Shown here: one piece after another, positions 21,241 through 33,345 of the stretch | Layout: each line of letters starts with the position of its first letter | Numbering within the stretch: position 1 is the first letter of the stretch | Assembly (NCBI GenBank): GCA_022410635.1 | Contig: JAJVDF010000230.1 | Coordinates: 1,484,376-1,548,375 of the forward strand | Length of the DNA stretch: 64,000 bases | DNA from: Tretioscincus oriximinensis | Lineage: Eukaryota > Chordata > Lepidosauria > Squamata > Gymnophthalmidae | Direction: 5' to 3' | Notes under the pieces: model-generated | What the model was told of the DNA's origin: nothing | What the model saw: the letters and a program-made list of their open reading frames with translations, nothing else | Database searches by the model: none | Translations under genes and position numbers: made by a program

Positions 21241-22109
21241 GTGAAAATTTTCTTTGACTTCTCTTTGAGATGCCCCCAAACAATACTTGAGCCTATATTT
21301 CGTGTGAAATAGTGGGTTACAACCCAATCTGCAGGGCTTCTCTTAGGATAGGTATGTTTTAAAACAGTCATTCCCCATTCAATGATTGCAAGGTCACAGG
21401 ATTGTGTTGTTAGTTATCATATTGCATGTGAGTATTTATTTTATAATATTCATATTATTTGCTTCTACTTTAGAGTTTTCTGGAGCTTTATATTCAAGGA
21501 AAAATATTTAAATCCCTCCAAACCACTCCATAGAATTCATATGGGTGATAACTGTAGAAATGATTTCTAATATTTCATATTAATTTAATGACTGTCATAG
21601 AACAATATGAACTTAGCACTATGAGTTTTTGAGCTAGTAATTTCTGTTCTGCACTGCATATAATGCACAATAGTAATTGAGCAAACATTATTTTCTAGAT
21701 TAAATGTTTCCAAATATATTGACGTGGTGGAAAAATTCTTCCCTTCTTATGGGGACTGATAGGAACTAAATGAAGGTGATGACACTAAAGCCACCACTAA
21801 CCCAAATTAATGATCACTTAGCCTTATGTCTTTGCCAACTTAATCTGAACAAAAAAAGGAGAGAACCAGAAAAAAAATCCTTGTATGGGTGGCAAAGAAC
21901 ATTTATGTTTCACCTAGTTGGAAGGAACATTAGAGCAATAACTCTGGTGGACATGAGAGGCCTCTTAGGTATTAAACATTTCAAGAAGACATTAAACAGC
22001 CCAAACGATATTTGAAGGAAGCGCCCCTGTGTACTTTCCTTGCTGAAGCTATGTGATTGCCCCATTGATAATAAACAATAGGAGTTTGCCTCTGACCCTT
22101 TTGTGAGCC
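21241..22109. other. No gene recognised
   Basis: AT-rich non-coding DNA with no recognisable domain or repeat. Confidence 0.5.
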
Positions 22110-22117
22110 ATTTATAA

Positions 22118-22296
22118 TAGACTGACCAAATGGCCCCTTTTTTGCTGTGCCTCCCGGTTTTTCCTAAGGAAAAATATATATATATTTTGTGAAAAAAAAC
22201 TTTTTTTGAAAAAAAATTTCCTCAGCAAAAAACTTGAGGCACTCCAAAACCGGGTCTCTACCCCCCCCCACCAAAAGGGGTCATCTGGTCAGCCTA
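22118..22296. mobile_element. Palindromic hAT-like MITE, copy 1
   Basis: 179 bp, starting TAGACTGACCAAATGGCCCC and ending as its reverse complement (GGTCATCTGGTCAGCCTA). The two halves are near-complete inverted repeats around a T/A-rich centre. It is flanked by a perfect 8 bp target duplication ATTTATAA at 22110-22117 and 22297-22304, which fits the hAT superfamily. No coding capacity. Related copies are at 25214-25418, 31957-32156, 37370-37584 and 54176-54393. Confidence 0.85.
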
Positions 22297-22304
22297 ATTT
22301 ATAA

Positions 22305-24745
22305 CAACCAATAAATGTAAAAAATAAAAGAAACATTTCATAGGCTAATGTGTTGTCCATGTGGATAAAAAGTGACTCCATTCATCCTCAGAGGCTCACT
22401 GAAGAGGTACATCTTCAGCTCCTGTTGGACTCCTCTTAAAATGAATTATTTCAGGTTGAATGCATTAAAATAAATCTTAATATAAGGCTGCTTCTTGATA
22501 GGGAGGAGAGAGGGTGGTTTAGATCCTGCAATTACCTTTCACCACCCCTGCCAAATGACAGGAAGCAATCTTTATCTTATCTGCAATTAGTGGGATCACT
22601 CCTCTTGAAGAAATAGTCGGATNTGAGAAATGTCTGTCTACTTCCCTTTGTTTTTATGCACTTCCTATATCCAGATACCTTTGCAAGAGCAGCAANTTTT
22701 TAAACAAACAAGAAAAAGGTTGGCTGCATGAGCTTTTGCAGATGAATCTACTTCAAATGCTATTGTGGAAACAGCCAAATTTAACTGAATAGAATGGAAA
22801 TCCATCAACCTTCTCAGGATTCTTGCCCAGGTACAAAGATATATCATATTTTTTCTTAAAAAAGCATTAATGGACAAGTTAACAATCCATCATGATGGAA
22901 AAAGTGGTGTCAGAACAGGATTTTCTGTGTTGTGTTTTTTTCTCCATTGTGTCAAGAGTATGTTGGAATAGCCATGAATAATGTGTACAATTCCAATATA
23001 GCCCCAGGCAAAGCCCAGTTTATATTTGTTTGTGTAAACTGGCACTTGTGATCTTTCAAAGAACTAAGCTGAACTTCTAGACTGGGAGCATTAAAGGTGG
23101 TGGTAATTAAAGTCTTGAAGAGAAAATATTTATAACAGTGTATTTAAGATACTGTTTCTTTCCAGCTGGTATGATGAGAAACACTGAGATGAGCTTTTGT
23201 ACAGAACGACCCACCTGTAAATTCAAATTTAATATGTAAAGGAAAGTCCTGGTTGGAGAGCACTGTCTACAACTCNGGGCCTGTCTACACAGTGATGATC
23301 TAGGAAGTATATGTGCCAGTATGCTTGCTCCTCAGTTTGTTGTCCTTTATCCCAGATGAGAGGTGCCCTTGGAAAAGCAATATAAAATGTTGTATAGGAG
23401 GCTTACTGGAATAAGCAGCCAGGTTTCCATATAATCAGTCATCTATTGCACACACCTGTTGACTTTTTGTTTGCAAAAGACCCATCCTAAAGCACAGCTG
23501 ATGTTAATCTGTCAAATTCGAAATGAAAACAAGTTCTTTTCTTCAAGTGATTCTGCAGAAGTTTGGCTGTAGACTATAGGTGACAGAACTGTTTCTAGGA
23601 TGATTTTTGCTGCTTTTCTGTGCCTAAGCAGCCATCAAGATCCTATTTGACTTGTGGCATGTGGTTGAGTGGGAGTGAATTTCTTCTGCCAGCACATTGG
23701 CTGTCAGAATGTGTTCCTTTCTTCGACGCAGAAGTTCAGGAAGAGAAATGGGTGTTTGTGTCTCCCGTCTACGGCGCTGCCTTTGATGGGAGTCAGTGTG
23801 TTNTCTCCAGGTTCCCAAGCTGAATGTGTAGGAGGCAATGGAATCTTTGTGAATCTTTTTCATAGTTATTCATCTTCTCAAAACTTGAGTTGGCTGGAAT
23901 GAACAGGAAGTGGGAATTTTATGCACAATGTAACTTTATCACTTCAGTTTTGAAAAAGCAAAAGGAGTCTTTCATTACGAATTTGAAAACACCTGCTTCT
24001 AGGATTCACCTTTACAGAAGGGAGAGGACAACATACCTAGGAGGCTGTGTTTAAGAACCTCCTAGGTATGTTTTAAGCAGTAAGTGAAGATTTAAGAACA
24101 CTTTTCCCTTCCTGACCAGCCATCGGTTAATAATTAAACATATTTTGGCCAGTGAATGCCATTAAGTACCAAAAGACCCTTGGTTAGGGAACATTTGAGT
24201 TTTTTTAGAGTTGGTTGGAGAAAGTTGGTTGTGAGAAAACAGCCTTTAATTTATTAATTTGTTTTCACAGGATAGTGCATTAAATAATTCTCTCAAGCCA
24301 TTTTTATAACTGAGACAACAAGTAATAATCAACTCACTTTTCAAAAGATAAGTCTAATTAAATACAACGTAAAATCTGTTAAAAAATCGTTAAAGCTCCA
24401 GAAATGTAATNACAGAAATGATGCAATTTATTTTAAAATAATAGTTAATACATTACATTTTCNTTTCCATATTATCTAAATGATAATCACAGATTTTTTT
24501 TGGTTAAATAATATGGAAAAAACAGTGACTCTTTGCATGGGCAGTGTGCGACTTGTAAATGTAAGAACTGCATGGACTCCTAGCCACAATTCTCTAAAAT
24601 ACAAAATTAATGTGATAATCTGACAAACCAGCGCTCAAAAAATAGAAACTGGAATAGCAGACTTACATGTCAAAAACTGGAAAACTGTCACTTTGCTGAC
24701 GTGATGTCTCCTTTTGAAGATGTATTGAATGTGGATTTCAAATGT
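22305..24745. other. No gene recognised
   Basis: AT-rich non-coding DNA. It includes a perfect 14 bp hairpin at 24031-24071. At about 23276 a GGGCCTGTCTACACAG string recalls the TIR of the MITE at 13215-13355. Short frames near 23620-23900 overlap on both strands and show no domain. Confidence 0.5.
24031..24071. other. Perfect 14 bp hairpin
   Basis: ACATACCTAGGAGG (24031-24044) and CCTCCTAGGTATGT (24058-24071) are exact reverse complements with a 13 nt loop. Too short for a typical microRNA precursor. Function unknown. Confidence 0.65.
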
Positions 24746-24867
24746 ATTTCAGAGAAATAGCCGTGTTAGTCTAGTAGAAAGCCCAGCAAGGGGGCTAGTA
24801 GCACTTTAGAGACTAACAGTAGAAAAGTAGGTGGCATTGGCATTAGCTTTCATCGGCACGTCTACAG
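24746..24867 (-). mobile_element. Penelope-like element tail fragment, minus strand
   Basis: It carries the family 3' end (AGAAATAGCCGTGTTAGTC, GGGGCTAGTAGCACTT, AGACTAACAG, GGTGGCATT) with a small duplication (TTGGCATTAGC) and ends in a changed version of the stem region (CATCGGCACGTCTACAGATG). The CTGAAGA box is lost. Non-coding and 5'-truncated. Confidence 0.75.
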
Positions 24868-25072
24868 ATGGATTAGACCACAGTCCTTCTNGTCCACCAA
24901 TTGCTTCTTGGCATTTCAGAAGTCAAAGGCAAAGCCTCAGACTCCTTGAAAATGGCCATTAGAGACATGTATAGTGGATTGCCAACATTCTTCCCAATTT
25001 TCNCTTAGTATTTCTGCTTTTTTGCAAGAGAACATGGAAGCAGAGATTCATGACTGACCCACGCATTAAGTA

Positions 25073-25100
25073 GGCTGACCGGATGACCCCTTTGGGTCCC
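25073..25100. mobile_element. Truncated arm of a palindromic MITE
   Basis: TAGGCTGACCGGATGACCCC followed by TTTGGG is a terminal arm of the hAT-like MITE family. It stops abruptly at 25100, exactly where the large palindrome 25101-25531 begins. Confidence 0.6.
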
Positions 25101-25531
25101 ACCTGCTATATGCTTGTCTCTGACACACGTTTCCTGCTTATTGTCACAGGAAAAACAGCCTCAGCCTTCAGGTGCTATTCAAAAGGCAGCGGGCAACAGG
25201 TCCTACTATAATGTAGACTGACCAGATGACCTCTTTTTGGGAGNGTTGAAAANCCGNTTTNGGGGTNCCTCCTNGTTTTTTNNNNNNNNNNNNNNNNNNA
25301 AAAAANANNTTTTTNNNAAAAANNTNTTTTTTTATATAGTTTCCCCTCAGAAAAAACCAGGAGGCACCCCAAAAACGGATTTTCAACCCTCCCAAAAAGA
25401 GGTCATCTGGTCAGTCTACATTATAGTAGGACCTGTTGCCCGCTGCCTTTTGAATAGCACCTGAAGGCTGAGGCTGTTTTTCCTGTGACAATAAGCAGGA
25501 AACGTGTGTCAGAGACAAGCATATAGCAGGT
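25101..25531. repeat. Perfect inverted repeat (431 bp palindrome) with N-masked left arm
   Basis: The 143 bases 25101-25243 are an exact reverse complement of 25389-25531. Inside lies a MITE copy (25214-25418), but the symmetry goes about 113 bp beyond it into what looks like unique sequence on each side. From about 25244 to 25330 the left arm is full of Ns, as if the assembler could not resolve it. Either an assembly or read fold-back artefact, or a very recent inverted duplication centred on the MITE. Confidence 0.9.
25214..25418. mobile_element. Palindromic hAT-like MITE, copy 2 (partly N)
   Basis: Starts TAGACTGACCAGATGACC and ends GGTCATCTGGTCAGTCTA. The right half (CTCAGAAAAAACCAGGAGGC, CCCCAAAAACGG) is readable and the left half is masked by many Ns. 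It sits at the centre of the perfect palindrome 25101-25531, so its flanks cannot be used for target-site analysis. Confidence 0.75.
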
Positions 25532-25854
25532 AGGAGTCTGTTCTGTCTGTACTGTTTTTCTGATCTAAATGACCTCTACATTACCTGCTACTATATTTCT
25601 CAGTGGAAATTTAGAAAGCCTATTTCTGCCTTTGGGATGATTTAGATAAGAAAAAAGAACGTAGGCTAGAGGGTAATGCCGGTAGTAAAAGTAGTATTCC
25701 ATATGGCTTCTTTAGTATGGAACAGATCTACTGGAGTCTTATCTCATATCTCTTTAGACCATTTTTCTTCATGAGACCAAAAGCAAACAAAGGCATTTNC
25801 TTGTATTTAACTTGTTGACTTTCTAAATTGATGCTTCTGATAAAGATGAAAGAA
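25532..25854. other. No gene recognised
   Basis: Non-coding DNA between the palindrome and a SINE. Confidence 0.5.
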
Positions 25855-26080
25855 GATCAGTTTTTATATCTCACTTTTCTCAACCCGAAGGGAAGCAAAG
25901 TAGATTACATAACCTTCTCTTCACAATAGACACCTTGTGAAGTAGATGAGGCTGAGAGAGCTCCAAAGAATTGTGACTCGCCCAAGGGCGCCCAGGCGGC
26001 TTTTGTGGGTGAGTGCAGCATCAAACCATGAGGCTACCAGATAAGAACCCGACACTTTAATTACTACACTGAAGTGACTA
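25855..26080 (-). mobile_element. tRNA-derived SINE, minus strand
   Basis: Read on the minus strand it has a tRNA-like head (from AGTGTAGTAATTAAAGTG, with a box B-like GGTTTGATGC) and a body with the GCGAGTCACAATTCTTTGGAG and CCTCATCTACTTCACAAGGT blocks, usual for squamate SINEs (GGGCTAGTCACAGTTCTCT..CTCACAGGGTGT). It ends in TTTGCTTCCCTTCGGGTTG. Confidence 0.75.
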
Positions 26081-27179
26081 TAAGGAGCTCTAGATGCAGG
26101 CTAAAACCCACCGTTCTCTCAGGACTATACTGGGATTGACACATGTAACAACACCATGTTCCTTATAGCAGAAGTGCTGTAATAGTAGGATCTTTTTTAC
26201 AGCCCATAAATGCCCCTTATTGTCTGGGGACACNGTGCAATAGAACATAACTGAGCAGCTTGGTGTGTTTTGCTTTTGTTCTCTCACTTTGGTGGTTGCT
26301 GTGTCTCTATATCCCATTGGCTCTTTCTGTACTGATCTTTATTCTGAACTATGCCTCAGAATAAGGGCCTAGCATCAGCAAGTCATGCCATAGTGTACAC
26401 TGGCCAGAGATTGCCTCATCAAGACATGTCCAATCATATCTTTAGTCAGACAGTTTATTGAAGTTTATTGAAAGCGAGCTTGTAGGCTACCACATATGCA
26501 GGGGTTTTTCGCATCTGGAAAAGCCTGATACTGCTAGGCCCAGATGCGATCAATTTTCTTCTTTCATGGNTGATCGGGGTTTAGAAAGTCCATGGAAAGT
26601 TTCACATATTTCAATTGACTGCTTTATCTGATTTTTAAAATCGCATGTAAGATTAGTGCCTGAAAATCTATGCGCATGCTTTGATATTCATATTGCTGTA
26701 CATAATGATTCCCTCTAGTCTAGCGTGTAGGAACAGGAAACCGTGGGAAGAAGACATTGCTAAGGAAACAGTACTAACTTTAAGTGACAGAACAACTGCT
26801 AAAATGTGGAATCTGTGTAGTATTTTCATCCTGGTTCCTAAGTAATTAATTCCAGGGATAGCAACCATTGAAATGCATTGCAAAGGAGAGAAAGGCACTT
26901 TAAAATACTTTGCTGTCTATAAAACCACCTGAATCATTCTACCTGCAGTATAATATCCCTGTTTTTCATAAGTATGTCTAGATTTCACTCTGGACCCCCT
27001 ATAAATTAATGGAAGTTTCTTTGTTGCCCCAAACAGCTTTTTTAATTTTTGTCTTCTCATGTAATTTGGCCCTTGTTTTTCTTATAAATCAGTTTTCTTG
27101 CCAAGATGGTAGATAAGGATTTCTCTGTGGGTGTAGCTTTTATTACAGTGTGAGAGGGGGCTTATTTTGTAGACTGTCA
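26081..27179. other. No gene recognised
   Basis: Non-coding DNA. No domain, RNA gene or named repeat. Confidence 0.5.
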
Positions 27180-27330
27180 TGACAACTAATGTTGCAGTCC
27201 TGTTGGTTTTCCTTGATGTCTTAGTAGCCTTTGATACCATCCTCCATAGTATTCTTCTGGAACAGCTTCCTGTTTTCCTGGTTTTCCAGGGGCCTAAAAT
27301 GCATTAAAATCCAGGAGGTTCCCAGCTGGA
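27180..27330 (+). mobile_element. L2 LINE remnant, RT fragment
   Basis: The plus strand encodes VAVLLVFLDVLVAFDTI followed by H.ILLEQL, matching the block that normally reads LLLDLSAAFDTVDHDIL in L2 reverse transcriptases. A changed residue replaces S-A. It is interrupted by a SINE-like segment after about 27330. Confidence 0.65.
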
Positions 27331-27349
27331 GTTGTTGATAATCTTAAGC

Positions 27350-27480
27350 TGCACCAGAGGTGAAGCAGCAACAGCAGGAGATGAAGCAGCAGCAGAAGAA
27401 CTGGGTTTTTATACCCCACATTTCTCACCCAAGAGGACTCAAAGCGGCTTACAAGCTATTTTTTGCCTTAAGGCTTATAT
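27350..27480 (-). mobile_element. SINE 3' end, minus strand
   Basis: On the minus strand: TTGTAAGCCGCTTTGAGTCC, TTGGGTGAGAAATGTGGGGT and ATAAAAACCC followed by a (TTCTGCTGC)-type tail. This is the same 3' end as at 6088-6361. It appears inserted in an old L2. Confidence 0.65.
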
Positions 27481-27779
27481 TCTATCTTATGATCACTTGC
27501 GAATACTCACTTTTGAACACCTAGGTTGGCTGAAGTTAAGGCAAGTAGTGGGTGCCCAACCTTCTCCACAGCAGACACATAGGCCTCGAATGCCATCCTC
27601 TCCATTGAAAAACCATTGTTCTTAAATTCTGCACCACCATGCAGATGGCTATTTCTGGATTCAACTTCTAGAAGCCATACTTAAGAAGGAGCAGAATTGT
27701 GCCATCACTCCAGGGGTGGCAACTTAGACTGCCCTACCCTATAACTGTCTCTCTTTCCTGGNCACTGATACCTTGGAGG

Positions 27780-27995
27780 AAGTATTTCTTTCCAGGACTG
27801 GATCTGCCATTTAATGTGTTTTATCTCATCTAATGTTTTGTGTTAATTTTGCAGTGTGTTATCTAGTATAATACGTGATTTTATAATGGACTACCTATTA
27901 CAATGTTTTGATGAACTATTTGTATTTAGTCTTTTGCTACAAACCACCTTGAGCGTTTTTTTTAAAGGTGGCATACAAGTTAAACTGAAATGGAA
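27780..27995 (+). repeat. L2-like LINE 3' end
   Basis: Ends in AAACCACCTTGAGCG, a T-run, AAAGGTGGCATACAAG and A-rich sequence, the common L2 3' end shape. Probably the tail of the L2 copy whose RT piece is at 27180-27330. Confidence 0.5.
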
Positions 27996-28889
27996 AAAAT
28001 GAAATGAAATTGCTTAAAATTCTGTGGAACTCTGGATCCACAGGAGGGAGGGAGGGAACAGCAGCAGGAGTAGCAAANTCTCCAGTTCCTTCTGCTGACA
28101 ATCGTTAGAGTAAGTTCTTTATTTTTCATATGATAAGAACCTTCTCATGAAATCCTTTGGTCAGCTTCTGTTGATTTTGTTAGCATGTTTTTCACATAAA
28201 AAGCACTTTGTATCTCACAAGTTGATAAGGGTAGGACCTCAGATGCATTACAATAATTGCTGTCTGTTTTGCAGCTCTTTTTAACAGCATGAATAAAGCA
28301 GATTTTTTTAAAAATTGGGGGGGGGGGGGGATGAAAATGTCCGAGCTACAATCAGAGCGAGTGGAAATTCAAAGTGCCCCTTTCTGCCTCCTATTCACAC
28401 ACCCCCTACAGCATATATTGGTCTGATTTCAGTCATCGGGGAGGGATAAAATGATACGCTTGGCTANCTTTTTGTTGAAAAATATACATTTAAAAATAAA
28501 AGTATCAATAATTATGCCTTTGCTTAAATTATGCATGTTGGAATGGTTCCCCCCCCCTTTTAGCTCTTGATCCTCCTTTTTGAATATGCCAAANATGTAG
28601 ATTTCTGCCAGATGTGTTTGTTAATTTATGCTACACCATTTCATAGGCTATGATTTGAAATGCAGTGAAATGAAAACACTGTTTAAATGTGGAAATCATT
28701 TTGGATAGGAGCAGCTCTAGTTCAGCTTGGATAGGATGCAGAAAATAACGAGGGTAAGCACCATAATGTCAGAGTCCACGCAAGGAGCAGAGCAGATGGC
28801 ATCCATGTACCCACATCTTTGTGATCCGCCCTGAGATGTTTGGGTATAGGGCTGAATATAATTGAAAGCAAATAAGTAAGCCTTCCCTG
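27996..28889. other. No gene recognised; poly-G run at 28317-28330
   Basis: Non-coding DNA with a 14 bp G homopolymer. Near 28826 a TGATCCGCCCTGAGATGTTTGGG block with an AATA-rich end looks like another small L2 tail. Confidence 0.45.
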
Positions 28890-30284
28890 GACCTAGAAGA
28901 GTGAAACAACTGCTGGCCTGATGGTTAATATACCCTTCCTGGGCAAGGTAATGGAGAAAGCCATAGATGTTCAACTGCAGGCATGCTTGGAAGAAATGGA
29001 TTATCTAGACCCATTTCATTTGGTTTCAGGCCTGGTCATGTCACGGAAAATATCTTGATCGCCGTGGTTGATGACCTGCTCTGGGAGAGGAACCATGTTG
29101 ACCATGCAACCATGTTGGTTTTCTTGGACCTTCTCGATGGCTTTTGATACTATTGACCATGATATCCTTGTGGAGAGGCTAAGGGGTTTAGGAGTTTGTG
29201 ACACTGCATTGTAGTCGTTCTGCTCCTATCTCTAGAGCCAATTCCAGAGAGTGGTGGTGGGAGAGTCTAGCTTAACACCATGGGAGCTCACTTGTGGGGT
29301 TCCTCAGTGGGCGATCCTTCCTCCGTGCTGTTTAACATCTATATGAAGCCACTGGAAGGGGTCATCAGGAGATTCAGAGTGAAATGCCATCAATATGCAG
29401 ATGTCACTCAATTCTATCTCTCTACTTGACAGATGCCTGAAAGCAGTGATAGGCTGGATGGTGACTAATAAATTGAAGCTGAATCCAGAAAAGAAGGAGG
29501 GGTTGTGTGTTGGAATATTCTGTGTTTGTGAAGTGAGGAGGGACCTTGTCCTCAGTGGGGTAGAATTGGCCTATAGGGAACGGGTATGAAATCTGGGGGT
29601 GCTCCCAGACTCTTCACTGACAGTTGAAAATCAGGTGGAGGAGGTGACCAGGTTCTGGTTAACCAGTTACAGTCACAGTAATCTATGCTCTAGCCACAGT
29701 AATTTATGCTCTAGTAACTTCCAGATTGGACTATTGTAATACATTCTATATGGTGCTGCTCTTAAACAGTTCAGAAGGTGCAGTTGGTGCAGAACTCAGC
29801 AGCTAGACATCTTGATGGTTCAGCTATCCAGACACATATCGTGCCGGTCTTAAAAGAGCTGTTCTGATTGCCAATTCACTACTGAGCCCAATTCAAGGCG
29901 TTAACTTTAACTTCTGAGCCCCTAAATAACTTGGGCCCCAAATACCTAAAGGAACACCCTGTCCTATATTAACCTTCCTGAGCCTCAAGATATTCAAGCC
30001 CTCCTGCTTGTATCAGCCTATCAACAGCCAATGGAGTGGGAACCAGGGGTAGAGCCTTCTCAGTGGTTGCCCCCAGTCTATGGAATGCTCTCTCCTTTGA
30101 GGTGTGTCTGTCATCATCATTGTACTCTTTTAAAAGATCTCTGAAGACTCCGTTCTTCAACCTGGCCTTTGGCTGAAGTGCTGTTTTTCTTTCCACCTTC
30201 AGATGTGGTTTTGTCACTGTTTTAATACTCAAATTTTGTATTGCTTCTATTGTTAGCTGCCCTGAGACTTTCTGGTATAGGGCA

Positions 30285-30286
<2 letters not shown>
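28890..30286 (+). mobile_element. L2 LINE remnant with readable RT motifs
   Basis: A 1.4 kb decayed L2 on the plus strand. In shifting frames it encodes the RT blocks LDL..AFDTIDHDILVERLRG, a GVPQ.AILPP-type block near 29297, a YADVTQF-type remnant of the catalytic YADD block near 29395, and CLKAVIGWMVTNKLKLNPEK. It ends with GCTGCCCTGAGACTTTCTGG and then a GT repeat. Many stops and frameshifts show that it is long dead. Confidence 0.85.
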
Positions 30287-30318
<32 letters not shown>

Positions 30319-30330
30319 AAGAATGAATGA
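30287..30330 (+). repeat. GT/GA/GAAT microsatellite
   Basis: (GT)n followed by (GA)n and a short (GAAT)n, directly behind the L2 end, where it probably grew from the LINE tail. Confidence 0.9.
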
Positions 30331-30339
30331 ATGCCTCTG

Positions 30340-31956
30340 TCCTTCATGAAGCTGGAAACTGTTGAAATTGAAAAGATCAGCTTCATAGGGAATACTACCT
30401 GGTCATGCCAGAAATGGCTCTACAAAAGGTGCATTTTGGGCATGATGCCTTTGGAGAGGTGACAGGAAGCTGATGCCATTGTGATGGCTGTAGAAACACC
30501 CAAGAAAGGCAGATGCATTTAAAGTACTTATGTTGAAGCCTTGCTACCCAACAAGCTCCATCAAAGAAGTGTTCTACACCCACAAGGAACTGAAGTCAGC
30601 GCTATGTGAACATGAATTGAATTTGTCAACATTTATTTCAGCTCTTTAGGGGAATTCTGAAACCTTGGATTAAATTGAAAAGGAGTCAAGCAACCCAGAG
30701 TTTTAACTTCTATTTTTTCCCCTAGTGAGAGTGGGACGTAGGTCTGTTATATTGAATGCAAATCGTTGGACTTATATTTGCCGTTACACTTTTTTTTAGG
30801 ATAAGTTTCATTGAAAGAGTTTTTGATTGTGTAAATTGTGTAGGACTGTGTGACCTTGGTTTCTTTTAAGATCCATAATATTCTCAGCTTTTATATTCAA
30901 TTAGTTGAAGTATAATATCTTTTTGGAAAATATTTGAGCACAAAAATATTTTAATTTAAACGGTAAATGAAATTATTTCCTGTTAGAAAATGTTATTTTG
31001 AGAAAAATAAGGTCCCTTTTCCTCTTCATCTGCTTCTTGATAAAGATTGTCACTTGGTTTCAGCTCCAATGAAAACAGCAAGGCCTGGAAAGGATGACAT
31101 CTTCTTGAAGGAAAAGTGTTCTTTTCCAGCTGTCTCGGAAGGAATCTCAAACAATAGGGAAGAGTTGTAATCCAGGCAGGAACATTTCTCCAGTAATCAG
31201 CTTTTATTTTGTTCTTGTTGTTCTAAAGCTTCCTAATCTCTTACAGCCATCTGGCCTAAGGATCTTCCTTTCTCCTTACCAGACATGTCATTTCCTACTT
31301 GTGCAGTAGGGTCATTACTTTTTGTATATGTGGTGAAAAAAAATCACCACATTGATGAAAAATACCTATTAGTTAGTTACTATAATTCATTTCGGCAGCA
31401 TTGCTTCTTTCTAATGTATATTATGTTGATTAATTTTGTATAATTATACACACACATGCATGCATGGTGATCTTCTGTTTTAATTTGGAGTGATAAACGG
31501 ATTTTGTAGGGAAATACTCTATTTGGTACCCCTTAAATGTTGGCATTTTAAGTGATCACTTGATTATTCCTGAATTGTCATCCTAGGTTTGTTTGCAAAA
31601 TACATTTTTAGAAACTTATGATGCTTCATCTACACAATGACTGTTACTGTAAGGGTGTATCCATACTCTTGCCTTCCTGGCAGAGTAAACAATCATCATA
31701 TAACGAAATAATTGCCCCATTTTCTAAAAGACAGTTAACAGCAGTGTGAGGAATGAGTAGTGGCCTTACCCTGAAGGTCCCTAGATGATCAACAAAACTC
31801 CCAGTCACAAATGCATGCTTATTTTTGGTGACTAGTCATGTGCTGGCCAAGGTGGCAGCATGCAATATNTTGCACTACAAAGGGGGAAAGCTTTTCCCCT
31901 ATTTTTTTTTAAAAAAGCATGATAGATACTGTCTCCATGCTTTTCTTATTCTAAGA
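30340..31956. other. No gene recognised
   Basis: AT-rich non-coding DNA. An open stretch at 30967-31170 shows no known domain and no splice pair that would keep the candidate gene frame. Confidence 0.5.
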
Positions 31957-32156
31957 TAGGCTGACCAGATAACCTCTTTTGGGGGGGGCTTGAAAACCCG
32001 TTTTTGGGGTGCCTCCCGTTTTTTTCTGAGGAAATAAAATTTTTTTTTTTTTGAAAAAAAATCTTTTTTTGATTTTTTTTTCCTCAGAAAAAACTAGGAG
32101 GCATCCAAAAAGCGGGTTTTCAACCACCTTCCAAAAGGGGTCATCTGGTCAGCCTA
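31957..32156. mobile_element. Palindromic hAT-like MITE, copy 3
   Basis: Ends TAGGCTGACCAGATAACC and GGTCATCTGGTCAGCCTA with long inverted arms around a T-rich centre. No clear target duplication is left. Confidence 0.8.
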
Positions 32157-33345
32157 TAGGTGATGTGAGTGCCACTGAACCATGCAGGAATCCTGCTATC
32201 CTAGCATAAGAAAACTGTGCGGAAGTACCCTGAAATTTATATCCAGATATCTGAAAGTTTGTGTTTACCATCATCTTACCCATATACAAGGCAATTATAA
32301 AAAGCAGCAGCAGATTTTTCTTCTTGTTGTTGAGACCGTGAGAATATGTGTAGAAAATTGTCTGTCTATAATATAGAATTTGGTTCTTGTATAAGCATTT
32401 CTTCCACAACGAGTACTTTGTCATTGTGTGAGAACATTCGTGTTGGAGCCACTAACACTTCGCATTCAAATTTTTGAGTTAATACTTGAGGTTTTCATTT
32501 TTGACATCCATTGAGTCATATTTCTTTTGCAGATTTTCTTCGGATTTGATCTGTTGGAATTGCTATGATGCTATTTTAATGGCCTATTCATTTGCTTGCT
32601 TTTGGTTCTGGTTGCACAAAACAAACATGGCAGATAGAAGTAGATTAAATGCAACTTCGAGATGGTAGCAGCATCCACACACTACTGTGTGTAATCCATG
32701 TTAAGGGCCAGAGGATGCCTCTTCAGTGAGGAGCAAGTCTGAGATCAGAACAAATGTCATAGAATCATAACAATTAAATAAATAAATAAAATATTTATAA
32801 TAAAGATCAGCAACCTTCAGTGTCATCATTCAATGCAAGATTCACTAAACCAGATGGCTGTTCAGCTTCTGTTTGAAGACTTCCAGCAAAGGAGAATCCA
32901 CCATCTCCTGTCTACACACTACTATTTCTAAGCTGCTTTTGAACTGCTTTTTTAATATTTGTGAATCATCTGTGAAGTTACATCAATGACCCACTCATTT
33001 GCTTGCCTCTGCTTTTTCTGCAAAATAGGTTTGGGGACCAGGCTACAGCTCTTAATCTACAACCAATAAAACTTTGAAACACATCAGCAAAATGACAAGC
33101 CACTTTCCTTCTACATTATCGAAGTGAAAGATTAATTTTCTGAAAAAGAGATAAAATCCTGGTGGAGAATATATATTTTTTTAAAAAACTATTGCTTTAA
33201 CACTATAATATACAATAAAATGAAACCAAATATATCAACACAATTCTTATTTACAATAATTTTAGTGACTTATTTTTATTGCCCCATAAAATTATATATA
33301 TTATCTATATTATAATCACATAGATTAAGAATAATGAAGAATAAA
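32157..33345. other. No gene recognised
   Basis: AT-rich non-coding DNA up to the U6 pseudogene. Short frames only. Confidence 0.5.

Noticed and set aside
23620..23902. Overlapping open frames on both strands as a possible exon
   Set aside because: No domain, no matching splice pair in phase, and an N within the frame.
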